64,000 nucleotides of DNA from JAAYZQ01 sp041300865 (GTDB lineage: Bacteria; Chloroflexota; Anaerolineae; JAAYZQ01). The position numbers and the translations under genes are program-made. The notes below the pieces were generated by a model. It did no database searches and was not told the DNA's origin. It saw nothing but the letters and a program-made list of their open reading frames with translations. The first letter of the stretch is position 1; every line of letters starts with the position of its first letter. The stretch covers positions 62,001 through 126,000 of the forward strand of contig JBFYTF010000172.1 in NCBI GenBank assembly GCA_041300865.1, in the 5' to 3' direction. This document shows positions 50,322 through 59,060 of this stretch, piece after piece.

Positions 50322-51784
50322 TCGATGTACCCCAGGGCTCGCAGACGGGACGCGGTCGCAGGGTCCATCTCGGCCTGCGCGCCGCCAGCGCCGATCCTGA
50401 CCTCGCCCACTTCATCCCGCCAGCGGCTGAGCCTGGCCTGCAGCTCCCTGACCACCTCCGGCTGCCGCGCAGCCAGGTCGCTCTCTTCGCCCGGATCCTC
50501 CCGCCAGGCATAGAGCTCGGCCTGCCCGTCGCTGCTGACGATGAGCTTGTGCTCGTCGTCTCGCAAAGCCGTGAATCCTCGCTGCGGGACGTCCTGCGGT
50601 TGGAGGCCGAAACGGCGCAGAAGGGCCGAGTGTGGCACGCGGGGCGCACCGTATTGGGCGATGGCAAAGGGCCGGGCTTCGGGCGACAGCGGCGGCAGGG
50701 GCCGACTTGGTGCGGGCTGCGCCGCCACTCCGGCCAGGGCCAGGATGGTGGCAAAGATGTCCATCATCTGCACCTGCCCCGCAACCCGGGCGCCCGCCGC
50801 AAAGAGAGGCGGGTAGCGGATGACCAGAGGCACCCGGATGAGGGTGTCATACACGCCGTATTGGTGGCTGAGCAGCCCGTGCTCCCCCAGGCTTTCGCCG
50901 TGGTCGGCGGTGACGATTACCGCGGTCTGGTCCAGGGATTCATCCTGCTCCAGTGCCCGGATCAGTTCGCCGAGATGCCAGTCGTTGTAGGCCACCTCGG
51001 CAATGTAGAGATCGCGCCAGGCGGCCAGCTTTTCCACCGAAAGCCGCTCCACCCCGGCCATGTGGCGCCAGGCGAGCCGCGTCTGGTCTTCCTTGAGCAG
51101 TTCTCGTGCCGCATCCATGTTCCGGACGAAGCGGCGCCTCCAGGTCGCCGGCGGCTTGTACTCGAGGTGGGCCTCCATGTAGTGCACAAAGGCGAACCAG
51201 GGACTTGCCTGGGCTCGCGTCCAGAGCCGGAAGGGCCGCAGAATGCGCCTGGCGCCATAGTCGCGCCGGAAGGCCCACAAGCTGTTGTACGCGGTGTTGG
51301 CGATGTTCCTGGCGGGGTTTCCCTGCGACCATCGCGACAGGAGCGCCCGGACCCTGCTGCTGTCGCGGTGCACCTCGTCGAGGACCGCCACTTCGTTCAC
51401 GTCCTCCGCCGTCTGCAGGATCTGCCACAGCTTGTAAAAGTGCTGAAATCCCCGGCCCAGGCCAAAGGCAGTGCTCATCCAGCTGTTACCGCTGATGGCA
51501 AAGGACGCGTAGCCCTCTTCTGAGAGGATGGAAGCCAGGGAAGGTACCGACGGAGGGAGCCTGCGCTGCTCGTAGATGCCAAGCTGGTTGGGATAATAGC
51601 CGGTGAACAGCGAGGCAAAGGAGGGCAGGGTCCAGGGAGCGGGCGCAATTGCCTGCTCGTAGAGCGTGCCCTCAGCTGCCAGGCGGTCGAGGCTGGGTGT
51701 AGTCGGTTGTGAGGCGCCGTAGCACGAGCACGCGTCGGCGCGGGTCGCATCCAGGACGACGAGGAGGATATTGGGTTTTGTCAT
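50318..51784 (-). CDS. sulfatase-family (alkaline phosphatase superfamily) protein
   Basis: 488 aa. N-terminal metal-binding NILLVVLDATRADACSCYG and a metal set VTADHGESLGEHGLLSH, plus APWTLPSFASLFTG. In true sulfatases the nucleophile region is C/S-x-P-x-R (formylglycine). Here it is Thr-Leu-Pro-Ser-Phe, with no Cys/Ser nucleophile and no Arg, so formylglycine chemistry is not possible; such Thr forms are likelier phospho- or glycan-related transferases/hydrolases. No signal peptide. It lies among polysaccharide genes, so a role in modifying the glycan is inferred. Confidence 0.8.
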   Translation of the reverse strand: MTKPNILLVVLDATRADACSCYGASQPTTPSLDRLAAEGTLYEQAIAPAPWTLPSFASLFTGYYPNQLGIYEQRRLPPSVPSLASILSEEGYASFAISGNSWMSTAFGLGRGFQHFYKLWQILQTAEDVNEVAVLDEVHRDSSRVRALLSRWSQGNPARNIANTAYNSLWAFRRDYGARRILRPFRLWTRAQASPWFAFVHYMEAHLEYKPPATWRRRFVRNMDAARELLKEDQTRLAWRHMAGVERLSVEKLAAWRDLYIAEVAYNDWHLGELIRALEQDESLDQTAVIVTADHGESLGEHGLLSHQYGVYDTLIRVPLVIRYPPLFAAGARVAGQVQMMDIFATILALAGVAAQPAPSRPLPPLSPEARPFAIAQYGAPRVPHSALLRRFGLQPQDVPQRGFTALRDDEHKLIVSSDGQAELYAWREDPGEESDLAARQPEVVRELQARLSRWRDEVGEVRIGAGGAQAEMDPATASRLRALGYIE

Positions 51785-53439
51785 AAAAGCCCCTGGCGGC
51801 CCGCGCCCGACAAACGCTCGTGGCCGCGAGACATGGCCCCGGTCTCCGGGGTGTGATCGGCGATGGCACCGCGGCTGCGCACCTCCTTACCGGCGAGGCA
51901 CTCCAGGTCGTAGACCTGCACGGTGTACTCGTAGCTTGTACGCGCCTCGAACTCCCGCACCAGGCAGCCGGACGCGAACAACTGCTCGTAGAAGAGCAGC
52001 TTGTCGGCATAGCGTGCCGGGTCCTTTCTGTACTGTGTCAAATAGTAGTGATGCACCAAGATATACTCGAATCCCTCGTTCCAATACGCGGCCATGGACT
52101 TATCGGGTGGGGTTCCTGACTGGACGTGCAGGACAAAGGGGCTCTGGGCGACGCCACGATACATCGGCTCCACGACGAGCCCTGTGCCGTCGGGCAAGTT
52201 TTGCAGCGCCCACTCGAAAGCCAGAACCCGGGGGCTGGGGGCCGCCCGCTGCCAGGTGAGGAGTGACACCTGGTAGAGCGGCAAAGCCAGGGCGACAACC
52301 GCCAGGGACGCCACGATGGCCTGGCCGGCGGCCGGACGGGCAAACCGCTCGCTGAGCCAGCGGGCCAGGGTGATGAGCCCGAAGGCGGCGAGTATGGCCA
52401 GCACGGGCAAGATCGCCAGTAGCCATCTCTCCCAATGCAGGGAAAAGAGGCTGATGGCGGCCAGGTACAGGACCAGGAACGCCAGGAGGAGCCAGCCTTT
52501 CTTGCTCTTTTGACGAACGACCAGGCCCGCGCCGAGCGCTGCCAACAGGCCGTGCAGCCAGCTGACGTTTTTTGGTATCGCCGCGGCCAGGTACCATCTC
52601 AGGTTGCCCAGCGGCGACAGCCCGTCAAAGCCCAACTGCGCGTCCCTCGACTCGTGGCTCAAGTTCTCGACGGTGGTGCGAAAGTCGAGCAGGGCAAACG
52701 GCGTGAAAAGGGCCAGGGCGGTCAGGGTCGCGCCCACCGACAGGGCGAGCTGACCGAGAAGTGCCTTCCGGGCGGCAGCCGGACTTCCCTCTCTTCTTTG
52801 GAGCAGGTCGGCGAGGATCAGAATGGGCAGCAAGGAGAGAAGAAAGTAGCGGCTCGCCCCGGCCAGGCTAATGGCCGTGGCGGCCAGAAGCTTGCTGCCC
52901 ACCGACGGCCGGTCGTAGTAGTTCAGGCAGGCCCACAGGCTGAGGATGCAGAAAAAGGTGCCGCTAGCGTCGGTGCGCACAAACTGGCTCCAGAAGATGG
53001 GCCAGGGATACGCGGCAAAGAATAGGACGGCCAGCAGCCCCACGCCGGCGCCAAAGGCCCTCTTGCCGCTGAGGTAGACCACGGGCAGGCTCAGCAGGGC
53101 ATAGAGCACCGACAGGCTGCGGCCTGCAAGGTAAAACACAGGCCAGTGGTTCTGGAAGTTCAGCTGGAGGTTCGGATCGGACTGGAACAGCATGCCCCGA
53201 TAGCGCACGAAGTTGAGGACGTGGAACATGGCGGCGAGAGGATAGATCGTTGTCGAGCCCGGGTTGCCAAACCATCGCGGATTCAGGTCGCCCTCCGCTG
53301 CCATGCGCACCGCCGGCACAACAAAGAGCTGCTCGTCGCCGGCGGGCATGTAGGGCAGCTCCTTGGAGATGCCCACCAGGCAGAGAACCAGGTACAGGAG
53401 GGTGATGGCCAGGAGGACGGCGGCCGTTTTCCTAGTCAC
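51781..53439 (-). CDS. GT39/ArnT-like membrane glycosyltransferase
   Basis: 552 aa with about 10 hydrophobic segments. The first luminal loop carries the conserved acidic motif AGDEQLF (Asp-Glu), typical of GT-C enzymes that use polyprenyl-phosphate sugars. A C-terminal soluble part of about 150 residues follows. Donor and acceptor unknown. GTG start; overlaps the upstream gene by 8 bases and the sulfatase by 4 bases. Confidence 0.78.
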   Translation of the reverse strand: MTRKTAAVLLAITLLYLVLCLVGISKELPYMPAGDEQLFVVPAVRMAAEGDLNPRWFGNPGSTTIYPLAAMFHVLNFVRYRGMLFQSDPNLQLNFQNHWPVFYLAGRSLSVLYALLSLPVVYLSGKRAFGAGVGLLAVLFFAAYPWPIFWSQFVRTDASGTFFCILSLWACLNYYDRPSVGSKLLAATAISLAGASRYFLLSLLPILILADLLQRREGSPAAARKALLGQLALSVGATLTALALFTPFALLDFRTTVENLSHESRDAQLGFDGLSPLGNLRWYLAAAIPKNVSWLHGLLAALGAGLVVRQKSKKGWLLLAFLVLYLAAISLFSLHWERWLLAILPVLAILAAFGLITLARWLSERFARPAAGQAIVASLAVVALALPLYQVSLLTWQRAAPSPRVLAFEWALQNLPDGTGLVVEPMYRGVAQSPFVLHVQSGTPPDKSMAAYWNEGFEYILVHHYYLTQYRKDPARYADKLLFYEQLFASGCLVREFEARTSYEYTVQVYDLECLAGKEVRSRGAIADHTPETGAMSRGHERLSGAGRQGLL

Positions 53440-54664
53440 GGCGGCGCTTCCCCTTGATGCCGGGCGCGGTCTCGTACAGGCGGATAATCTCCGGGGCCAG
53501 TGAGGTCCAATAGTATGCCTCTCGTTGCCGGCCGGCTCCCGCGGACAGGCTCGCCGCCAAGTCCGGGTCGGCCAGCAACCGGTCGAGGCCTTCGGCTAGG
53601 GCCGAGGCGTTGCCGGGCGCCACGAGCACGCCTGCCTGCCCGCCGGCCAGGGTCTCGCGGCGGTCACCCACGTCGCCCGTGACGACAGGGATGCCCATGG
53701 CCAGGCTCTCTACGATCTTCAGCGGCGCGCGAGCCCGCGAGACGAGGTCGTCGCGCACCGGATCGACGGTACACGTTGCCAGCGAGATCGCCGCCGGGAC
53801 CACGCTCGCGGGCACCCAGCCGGCAAAACGCACTGCGTCCTCCAGCCCGAGCGCCGCTGCCTGGCCCTGGAGCCGCGCCCTGTCCTCACCCCCGCCGGCA
53901 ATGAGGAGCACAGCCCGGCGGTGACGGGGCAGCAGCTGGGCAAAGGCCTCCAGCAAGAGGTCGATGGCGTGCCCGGTCAGGCTGAGGCTGCCAACGTAGG
54001 CCACGACCGGCCGGCCCTCCAGGCCCCAACGGTGGCGCAGCGCCTCCACCTCGTCCGGCCGAGGTGGAGCGAAACGGTCCCGGTCGATGCCGTTGGGCAC
54101 GAAGGCCATCCTCTCGGGGGCGACACCCTGGCGCAAGTAGCGCTCCGCGGTGAATCGTGTGTTCACCGTCAGTCCTGTGGCAAAGCGGGGCAGGCCATCT
54201 TCGAAGAGGACGACGGCGCGACGCAGCCAGGCATGGGCAAAGCGGTTGCTCTCGGCCTCGTAGTCGTCGCAGTCGAGGTAGAGATCCCGGCCGCGCAGCA
54301 GGCGCCCGCCGGCCAACGCGGCCAGCCCGTTAACCGGCTGTGGCTTGCCGACGTGGACCAGATCGCACGGCAGCCTGGCCGCCTCAACCAACATCCGCAC
54401 TGTGGCGGCCAGTGTGACCCGCAACAGAGCAGGCGTGGAGAAATAGAACTTTTCACTGCCCACTTTCCGCACGTTCATCTGGCCCACATAACGGACCTGG
54501 ACTCCGTCCCGTTCGAACCGGCGCGGAGTCCTGCGCTGCAGGTCGTGGTGCAGCGCCAACAGCGTGACCTGGTGCCCGCAGCCCACAAGGGCTTTCGCCA
54601 TGGGCAGGTAACGCAGCCCGGCCGGGCTCTCCAGGCTGGCAGTGGTCATCAAGACGATGTTCAT
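53432..54664 (-). CDS. GT4-type glycosyltransferase
   Basis: 410 aa GT-B enzyme. Seen: VAYVGSLSLTGHAIDLLLEA, then KIVESLAMGIPVVTGDVGDR (Glu and the GIPVV motif) and ALAEGLDRLLADPDLAASL. N-terminal MNIVLMTTASLESPAGLRYL. Probably adds one sugar of the repeat unit. Stop overlaps the following gene by 8 bases; ATG overlaps the preceding by 4. Confidence 0.87.
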   Translation of the reverse strand: MNIVLMTTASLESPAGLRYLPMAKALVGCGHQVTLLALHHDLQRRTPRRFERDGVQVRYVGQMNVRKVGSEKFYFSTPALLRVTLAATVRMLVEAARLPCDLVHVGKPQPVNGLAALAGGRLLRGRDLYLDCDDYEAESNRFAHAWLRRAVVLFEDGLPRFATGLTVNTRFTAERYLRQGVAPERMAFVPNGIDRDRFAPPRPDEVEALRHRWGLEGRPVVAYVGSLSLTGHAIDLLLEAFAQLLPRHRRAVLLIAGGGEDRARLQGQAAALGLEDAVRFAGWVPASVVPAAISLATCTVDPVRDDLVSRARAPLKIVESLAMGIPVVTGDVGDRRETLAGGQAGVLVAPGNASALAEGLDRLLADPDLAASLSAGAGRQREAYYWTSLAPEIIRLYETAPGIKGKRRRD

Positions 54665-55818
54665 GTCCGGGCCAGCTCCTCGATGGTGGCTTCCATCCGC
54701 TCCCAGGAAAAGCGCTCCCGCCTTGATTGGATGTTGGCCCGCATGCCGGGGCCCAGGTCCCGCCGGTAAAAGTCCAGGATACCGGCCGCTAGCTCCTCGC
54801 TGCTGCAGGGCGCCGTCAGCAGGCCGGTCAAGCCATCTTCCACCACCTCGGGCAACCCGCCGACTCTCGTGGTCAAGACTGGGAGCCCGTGACCAAAGGC
54901 GAGGGGCACGATGGCGCTTTGCGTTGCGTCGACGTAGGGCAGAACCATAAGGTCTGCCGCAGCCAGGTAGGGCTCCAGCTCCTCATCGGGCACGTAGCGG
55001 TTGGCTATTGTCACCCGCTCTCGCAAGCCCAACCGCTCGATCTGTTGCAGGTAGGGCGCCGGGTCGTCCCAGAACTCGCCGGCGACCACCAAGTGGACAT
55101 CCAGGTCGCCGAGGACGCGGGGCAGAGCGTCGATCAGATAGGTAAGGCCCTTGTACTGGCGCACAAAGCCGAAAAACAGGAGGACACGTGCACCCTCGTC
55201 CAAGCCCAGCGTGGCTCGCGCCTGACCCGGCGACAGCCCCCTGCCCGCCAGCTTCTCGTAGCTCGGCAGCACCGTACGACGAACTCTCGCGCCGGGCAGC
55301 AGCCGCTCCAGATCCAGGCGGTCTCGCTCCGAGTGGACGACAAACGCGTCGCCTTGCCCGAGCACCCAACGCGCCAGGCGCCCGCTGCTCCATGTTGCCT
55401 CGTGAGGCAGCACGTTATGGCAGACAAACAGCACCCGTGCATTGGACCAGCGCCGGGCATAGTGGGCGATCGTCCAGAGCGTGGGGGCCCAAAACGGATG
55501 CCACCATTGGATCACGAGGACGTCGGGGGCCAGGGACTGGATCCGCCGGGCAGCCGTGAACCACGTCCGGGGCGACAGGGGGTCGATGATCCGCTCGGCG
55601 GCCACGGTCTGAGGCTGCTTGCTGGGGTCCCGGTCCGTGTGCCCGGGGAAGAGCCAGGCCGGGTACTGCCGCCGGAAGGTAAGGAGGTGCACCTGGTGCC
55701 GTTCGGTGAGCTGCTGGCCGAGCAGGGTGGTGTAGTGGGCGATGCCGCCGCGAAAGGGATAGGTGGGACCTATGAGCACGCAGTTCATCGCTTGCTTGCC
55801 GCTTTGCGGGCGGCTCAT
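54661..55818 (-). CDS. GT4-type glycosyltransferase
   Basis: 385 aa. Seen: the N-terminal MNCVLIGPTYPFRGGIAHYT, VLLFFGFVRQYKGLTYLIDA, and IVPLAFGHGLPVLTTRVGG near the end. GT-B family. The frame is open far upstream (to 56361) but that part is only antisense to the GT2 gene. The best start is ATG 55818, which forms ATGA with the upstream stop; ATG 55785 (MNCVLIG) is the alternative. Confidence 0.86.
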   Translation of the reverse strand: MSRPQSGKQAMNCVLIGPTYPFRGGIAHYTTLLGQQLTERHQVHLLTFRRQYPAWLFPGHTDRDPSKQPQTVAAERIIDPLSPRTWFTAARRIQSLAPDVLVIQWWHPFWAPTLWTIAHYARRWSNARVLFVCHNVLPHEATWSSGRLARWVLGQGDAFVVHSERDRLDLERLLPGARVRRTVLPSYEKLAGRGLSPGQARATLGLDEGARVLLFFGFVRQYKGLTYLIDALPRVLGDLDVHLVVAGEFWDDPAPYLQQIERLGLRERVTIANRYVPDEELEPYLAAADLMVLPYVDATQSAIVPLAFGHGLPVLTTRVGGLPEVVEDGLTGLLTAPCSSEELAAGILDFYRRDLGPGMRANIQSRRERFSWERMEATIEELART

Positions 55819-56777
55819 TCCTTCCTGTCCCGCTCGCGGTCGAGTTCCATGCGGCGGAGTCGATAGAGCGTCTCCTCCAGGATCCTGCGATTGAAACGGA
55901 TGAGATCGGCCATGAGGCCGATGAGACACACCTGGAAGCCGACGATGGACAGAATTGCGGCCAGGATCAGCGACTGCAGATTGCCCGTTGCCCCTCCCCG
56001 GGTCACAAACAAATAGAGAAAGCGCAGGCCAAGAAACACCCCGGCGGCGATCATCACCGTTCCAACACCCAGGAAGACGCGCAGGGGGCGGTAGAGGCCG
56101 TACGTGCGCAGGATGATCAGGCTCGACTGGGTCAGGTACTCGGGCAGGCTGCGGATGAGGCGCGAGGGCCGGGTCTGCGGATTGGTGCGCACCGGCACGT
56201 AGGCGATGGCCATCTCGCAGGCGCCCGCCTGGATGAGTGACTCTAGCGTGTAAGAGTACTTGCTCAGGATCAGGGTGCGCAGGGCGGCTTCGCGGGTGAG
56301 TGCCCGGAAGCCGCTGGTGGCGTCGGGGACGTCGATGCCGGCTGCCTGCTGCACTACCCAACTCCCAAAGCGCTGCAGGCCTCTCTTGATTGGGGTAAAG
56401 TGGGCGATGGTGGCTACCCCCCGGTCTCCGACGACGATGTCAGCCTGGCCGGCCATGACGGGCGCCACCAGGCGCTCTACGTCTTCACCCCGGTACTGGT
56501 TGTCGCCGTCGGTGTTGACGATGATGTCGGCATCGAAGCCCAGGGCGCTTTCGAGTCCAGTCAGAAAGGCTTTGGTCAGGCCCCGGTTGCGGTGAAGGCG
56601 CACCACGTGATCGACGCCGAGCGCTTCCGCCAACTCGGCCGTCCCATCCGTGCTCCCATCGTCCACGACCAACACCTCGATGCGGTCGATCCCCGGCAGC
56701 GTGCGCGGCAGGTCCTGGAGGGTTCGAGGCAAGGTGTCTGCTTCGTTAAAGCACGGAATCTGGATTACGAGTTTCAT
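55815..56777 (-). CDS. GT2 glycosyltransferase with two C-terminal membrane helices (GtrB/DPM-like)
   Basis: 320 aa. N-terminal GT-A domain: IQIPCFNEADTLPRTLQDL, VLVVDDGSTDGTAELAEA, VNTDGDNQYRGEDVERL (DXD-like DGDNQ), then two hydrophobic segments (about 235-300). It makes a polyprenyl-phosphate sugar from a nucleotide sugar, feeding the GT39-like gene of the same operon. ATG 56777 follows GAGGGAC. First gene of the polysaccharide operon. Confidence 0.9.
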   Translation of the reverse strand: MKLVIQIPCFNEADTLPRTLQDLPRTLPGIDRIEVLVVDDGSTDGTAELAEALGVDHVVRLHRNRGLTKAFLTGLESALGFDADIIVNTDGDNQYRGEDVERLVAPVMAGQADIVVGDRGVATIAHFTPIKRGLQRFGSWVVQQAAGIDVPDATSGFRALTREAALRTLILSKYSYTLESLIQAGACEMAIAYVPVRTNPQTRPSRLIRSLPEYLTQSSLIILRTYGLYRPLRVFLGVGTVMIAAGVFLGLRFLYLFVTRGGATGNLQSLILAAILSIVGFQVCLIGLMADLIRFNRRILEETLYRLRRMELDRERDRKE

Positions 56778-56819
56778 ACCGTTGTCCCTCTTGGCCTCCC
56801 GCGGTTCTCGCCGCACGCT

Positions 56820-56848
56820 ATCCTACCACGACCCGTGCCCGATGCCAA
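56820..56848 (-). promoter_or_regulatory. promoter of polysaccharide operon
   Basis: Minus strand TTGGCA, 17 bases, TAGGAT, about 40 bases upstream of the GT2 ATG. Confidence 0.65.
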
Positions 56849-56871
56849 ATCCTTGCGCGGGCCGTACTGGA

Positions 56872-57210
56872 CTAGCCGTTGTCGGGCGCGTCGACGCGGT
56901 AGAGCTCTTCCCGTTCCCGGACATGCTGGGCCAGGTTGGCACAGCGGTCCGCCAGGGGCGCGCCGCGGCACGCTGCGGATCTGCTCCAGCGGCACGCCGT
57001 TCTCGAGTACCACGAAACGTTCGGCGGGGAATCCGCCGCGGCGGGGCAGCGCACGGAAAAGTCGGGGGGCGAGGGGTAGTCCTCGTTGGTCACCAGCAGC
57101 GTGACGTCATGTGCCTGGCTCACAGTGCGGGCAAACTCCCAGTAGCGGATGGCGGGTCCCATCCGCTGCTCATCCAGGGGCAGGGGCGAGATCAGCAGGA
57201 TGTCAGCCAA
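56872..57210 (-). pseudogene. decayed glycosyltransferase, N-terminus joined to C-terminal remains
   Basis: The minus-strand frame from TTG 57210 begins ADILLISPLPLDEQRMGPAI, a typical GT4 N-terminus, and keeps RYWEFARTVSQAHDVTLLV. After about 55 residues it loses similarity; glycosyltransferase-like C-terminal text (VVLENGVPLEQIRS, then LADRCANLAQHVRERE) is found in a shifted frame and again in frame, and the total is about 113 codons. So most of the enzyme seems lost by deletion and frameshift. The promoter-like sequence in front of it is intact. Confidence 0.6.
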
Positions 57211-57286
57211 GCCCGTCCCCTGAGCCCTGCCCCTTTGGCCCCGATTCCACGTCTGTGGAGCACGTGCTGCTCTGTGCCAGAGTTTG

Positions 57287-57432
57287 TCATCACGGCAGTG
57301 ATTATAGCATCCCCGGCAGCACTTTCCAAATGGCCTTCCGAACACGGCACCCACCTGTTGCGGCTGCTCCTTGGCACTGACTCGCACTTGTGCTATAATG
57401 CCGTCTGCGTTCCGGCAGGCAGGCGGAGCGGT
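57287..57432. promoter_or_regulatory. divergent promoter module, copy 1
   Basis: Plus strand: TTGGCA at 57371-57376, 17 bases, TATAAT at 57394-57399, for the lipoprotein at 57514. Minus strand: TTGGAA, 17 bases, TATAAT (ATTATA seen at about 57299-57304), pointing to the decayed glycosyltransferase. The whole block is repeated in diverged form at 59879-60026. The gap 57211-57513 (303 bases) contains nothing else that I recognise. Confidence 0.78.
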
Positions 57433-57513
57433 GCCACGATTGTCTGCCCAGTGGATCTGCCTGTTTGCTTGTGCCCTGAGCGGATGTACGGACCAAGGAC
57501 CTTGGAGGGTGTC

Positions 57514-59043
57514 TTGCAGAAAACTATGGCCTTGTGCGTGGCCGCCGCATTGCTGGCCTACGCCGTCCTGGGCTGTACCCCGCGGCTGAGCTCCACGCCG
57601 GTGCCTGCTTCTGCCGTGCCGGTCACGATGGCTGCCGCCGCCGCTTCGCCCACGGCCACTTCCCCGGCAACTCGCACGGCCCGGCCGCTGCCCACGGCGA
57701 CGCCTCTTCCGACCCGCACGGCCCGGCCGCTGCCCACGGCGACGCCTCTTCCGACCGGCACGGCTCGGCCGCTGGCCACGGCGCTCCCCTCTCCCTCCCC
57801 GGTGCCGCCCGCCTCGATCTTTGGCATGCACATGGACAAAGTCTCGGCCGGCAGCGGGCTCGACCTGGCCGTCGATGCCGGATTGCACTGGGTGCGCTTC
57901 CTGACGCTGGAGTGGGACAAGATTGAGCCGGTGCGCACCGATCCACCCACCTACCACTGGGAGGCCGTGGACGAGGCCGGCCTCCTCGAGGCTGCCGGGC
58001 GGGGGCTAGAAGTCATTGCCCTGGTGCAATTCACCCCGGAATGGGCGCAGGCGGTCCCTGGCTCGTTCTGTGGTCCCGTCGACACCCAGGCCCTGCCGGA
58101 TCTGGGCCGCTTTCTGCGGGATGCCGTGGCCCGCTACAGCCCTCCTCCCTACAACGTGCGCTATTGGGAACTGGGCAACGAGCCCGATGTGGACCCGAGC
58201 CTCGTCCCGGCTCGTTCAGTGTTTGGTTGCTGGGGAAACCTCGCCGACGAGTATTACGGCGGGCGCGAGTATGCCGAAATGCTCAAAGTTGCTTATCCTG
58301 CCATCAAGGCCCAGGACGAGAGGGCCTTGGTGCTCAACGGCGGCCTGCTCCTGGACCGGCCCTCGGGGGGCAATGACTCCCACCCTCGTTTCCTGGAGGG
58401 CATCCTCGAAGGTGGGGGCGGCGACTATTTCGATATCTTGAGCTTTCACGCCTACAGCTACTACCGCGCCGCTACCGGCCAGATTGGCATCCCTGCCTGG
58501 CCCGGCTCGCCGACTGTCATGCCGGCCAAAGCGGCCTTCATCCGTGAGCTACTTGCGCGCTATGGACATGGCGACAAGCCACTCATGAACACCGAGTCTG
58601 CCCTGATGTGCGGCGAGGCCAGCCCCGAATGCCTGGAGGCACAGGCTGCCTATCCGGCCCGCAGCTATGCGGAAGCCGCGGCCCTCGGGTTAGTGGCCCA
58701 GATCCATTACGCCTGGATCAACGAGCACTGGCGGTACACCGGCCTGGTGCTGCCCGATCTGGAGCCCAAGCCCGCGTACTATGGCTACAAGGTGGCTTCT
58801 TCCTTCCTGGCGGGGGCTGCCTACCGCAGCCCGGCGGCGGGGTATCCCGCCGGAGTCGAGGGCGCGACCTTTGCTGCGCTGGGGGCGCTGGTAGACGTCG
58901 TCTGGTCGCAGGACGGACGGCCGCGGGAAGTTGATCTGCCCAAAAACGCGTCCGTCTTTGACCACTACGGCCGGCCTGTCTCGGCCGATAGCTCCCTCGT
59001 CCTCGACGGCGATCCCATCTATATCGTCCGGCAAGACGGGTAA
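57514..59043 (+). CDS. glycosidase-like lipoprotein (GH-A clan type)
   Basis: 509 aa. Signal peptide with lipobox AYAVLGC; then a Thr/Pro-rich linker with 14-residue tandem repeats (RTARPLPTATPLPT); then a TIM-barrel-like domain. Catalytic candidates: Glu in WELGNEPD (acid/base) and Glu in PLMNTESALMC (nucleophile), as in GH39/GH5-type glycosidases. Substrate unknown. The partial gene at 63399 has the matching PVMCTEAGV, so these are paralogues. The start is uncertain: TTG 57514 after GGAGGG, or ATG 57484. Confidence 0.75.
   Translation: MQKTMALCVAAALLAYAVLGCTPRLSSTPVPASAVPVTMAAAAASPTATSPATRTARPLPTATPLPTRTARPLPTATPLPTGTARPLATALPSPSPVPPASIFGMHMDKVSAGSGLDLAVDAGLHWVRFLTLEWDKIEPVRTDPPTYHWEAVDEAGLLEAAGRGLEVIALVQFTPEWAQAVPGSFCGPVDTQALPDLGRFLRDAVARYSPPPYNVRYWELGNEPDVDPSLVPARSVFGCWGNLADEYYGGREYAEMLKVAYPAIKAQDERALVLNGGLLLDRPSGGNDSHPRFLEGILEGGGGDYFDILSFHAYSYYRAATGQIGIPAWPGSPTVMPAKAAFIRELLARYGHGDKPLMNTESALMCGEASPECLEAQAAYPARSYAEAAALGLVAQIHYAWINEHWRYTGLVLPDLEPKPAYYGYKVASSFLAGAAYRSPAAGYPAGVEGATFAALGALVDVVWSQDGRPREVDLPKNASVFDHYGRPVSADSSLVLDGDPIYIVRQDG
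57673..57798 (+). repeat. 42-bp tandem repeat (two exact units plus a degenerate third)
   Basis: Units at 57673-57714 and 57715-57756 are near identical and encode RTARPLPTATPLPT; the third (57757-57798) has diverged. It forms the linker between lipid anchor and catalytic domain and can change length by slippage. Confidence 0.85.
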
Positions 59044-59060
59044 TCTCCGCGGCGAGGGTC

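Noticed and set aside
50078..51523. Plus-strand frame of 481 codons opposite the sulfatase-like gene
   Set aside because: Produced by high GC antisense to a real gene; low-complexity Gly/Arg/Pro text and no start signal.
54661..56361. 566-aa glycosyltransferase starting at 56361
   Set aside because: The extra N-terminal text is antisense to the GT2 gene; ATG 55818 fits the ATGA overlap and the GT start.
56650..57513. N-terminal extension of the glycosidase-like lipoprotein up to 56650
   Set aside because: It would cross the promoter module and the decayed glycosyltransferase; a signal peptide with lipobox follows TTG 57514.
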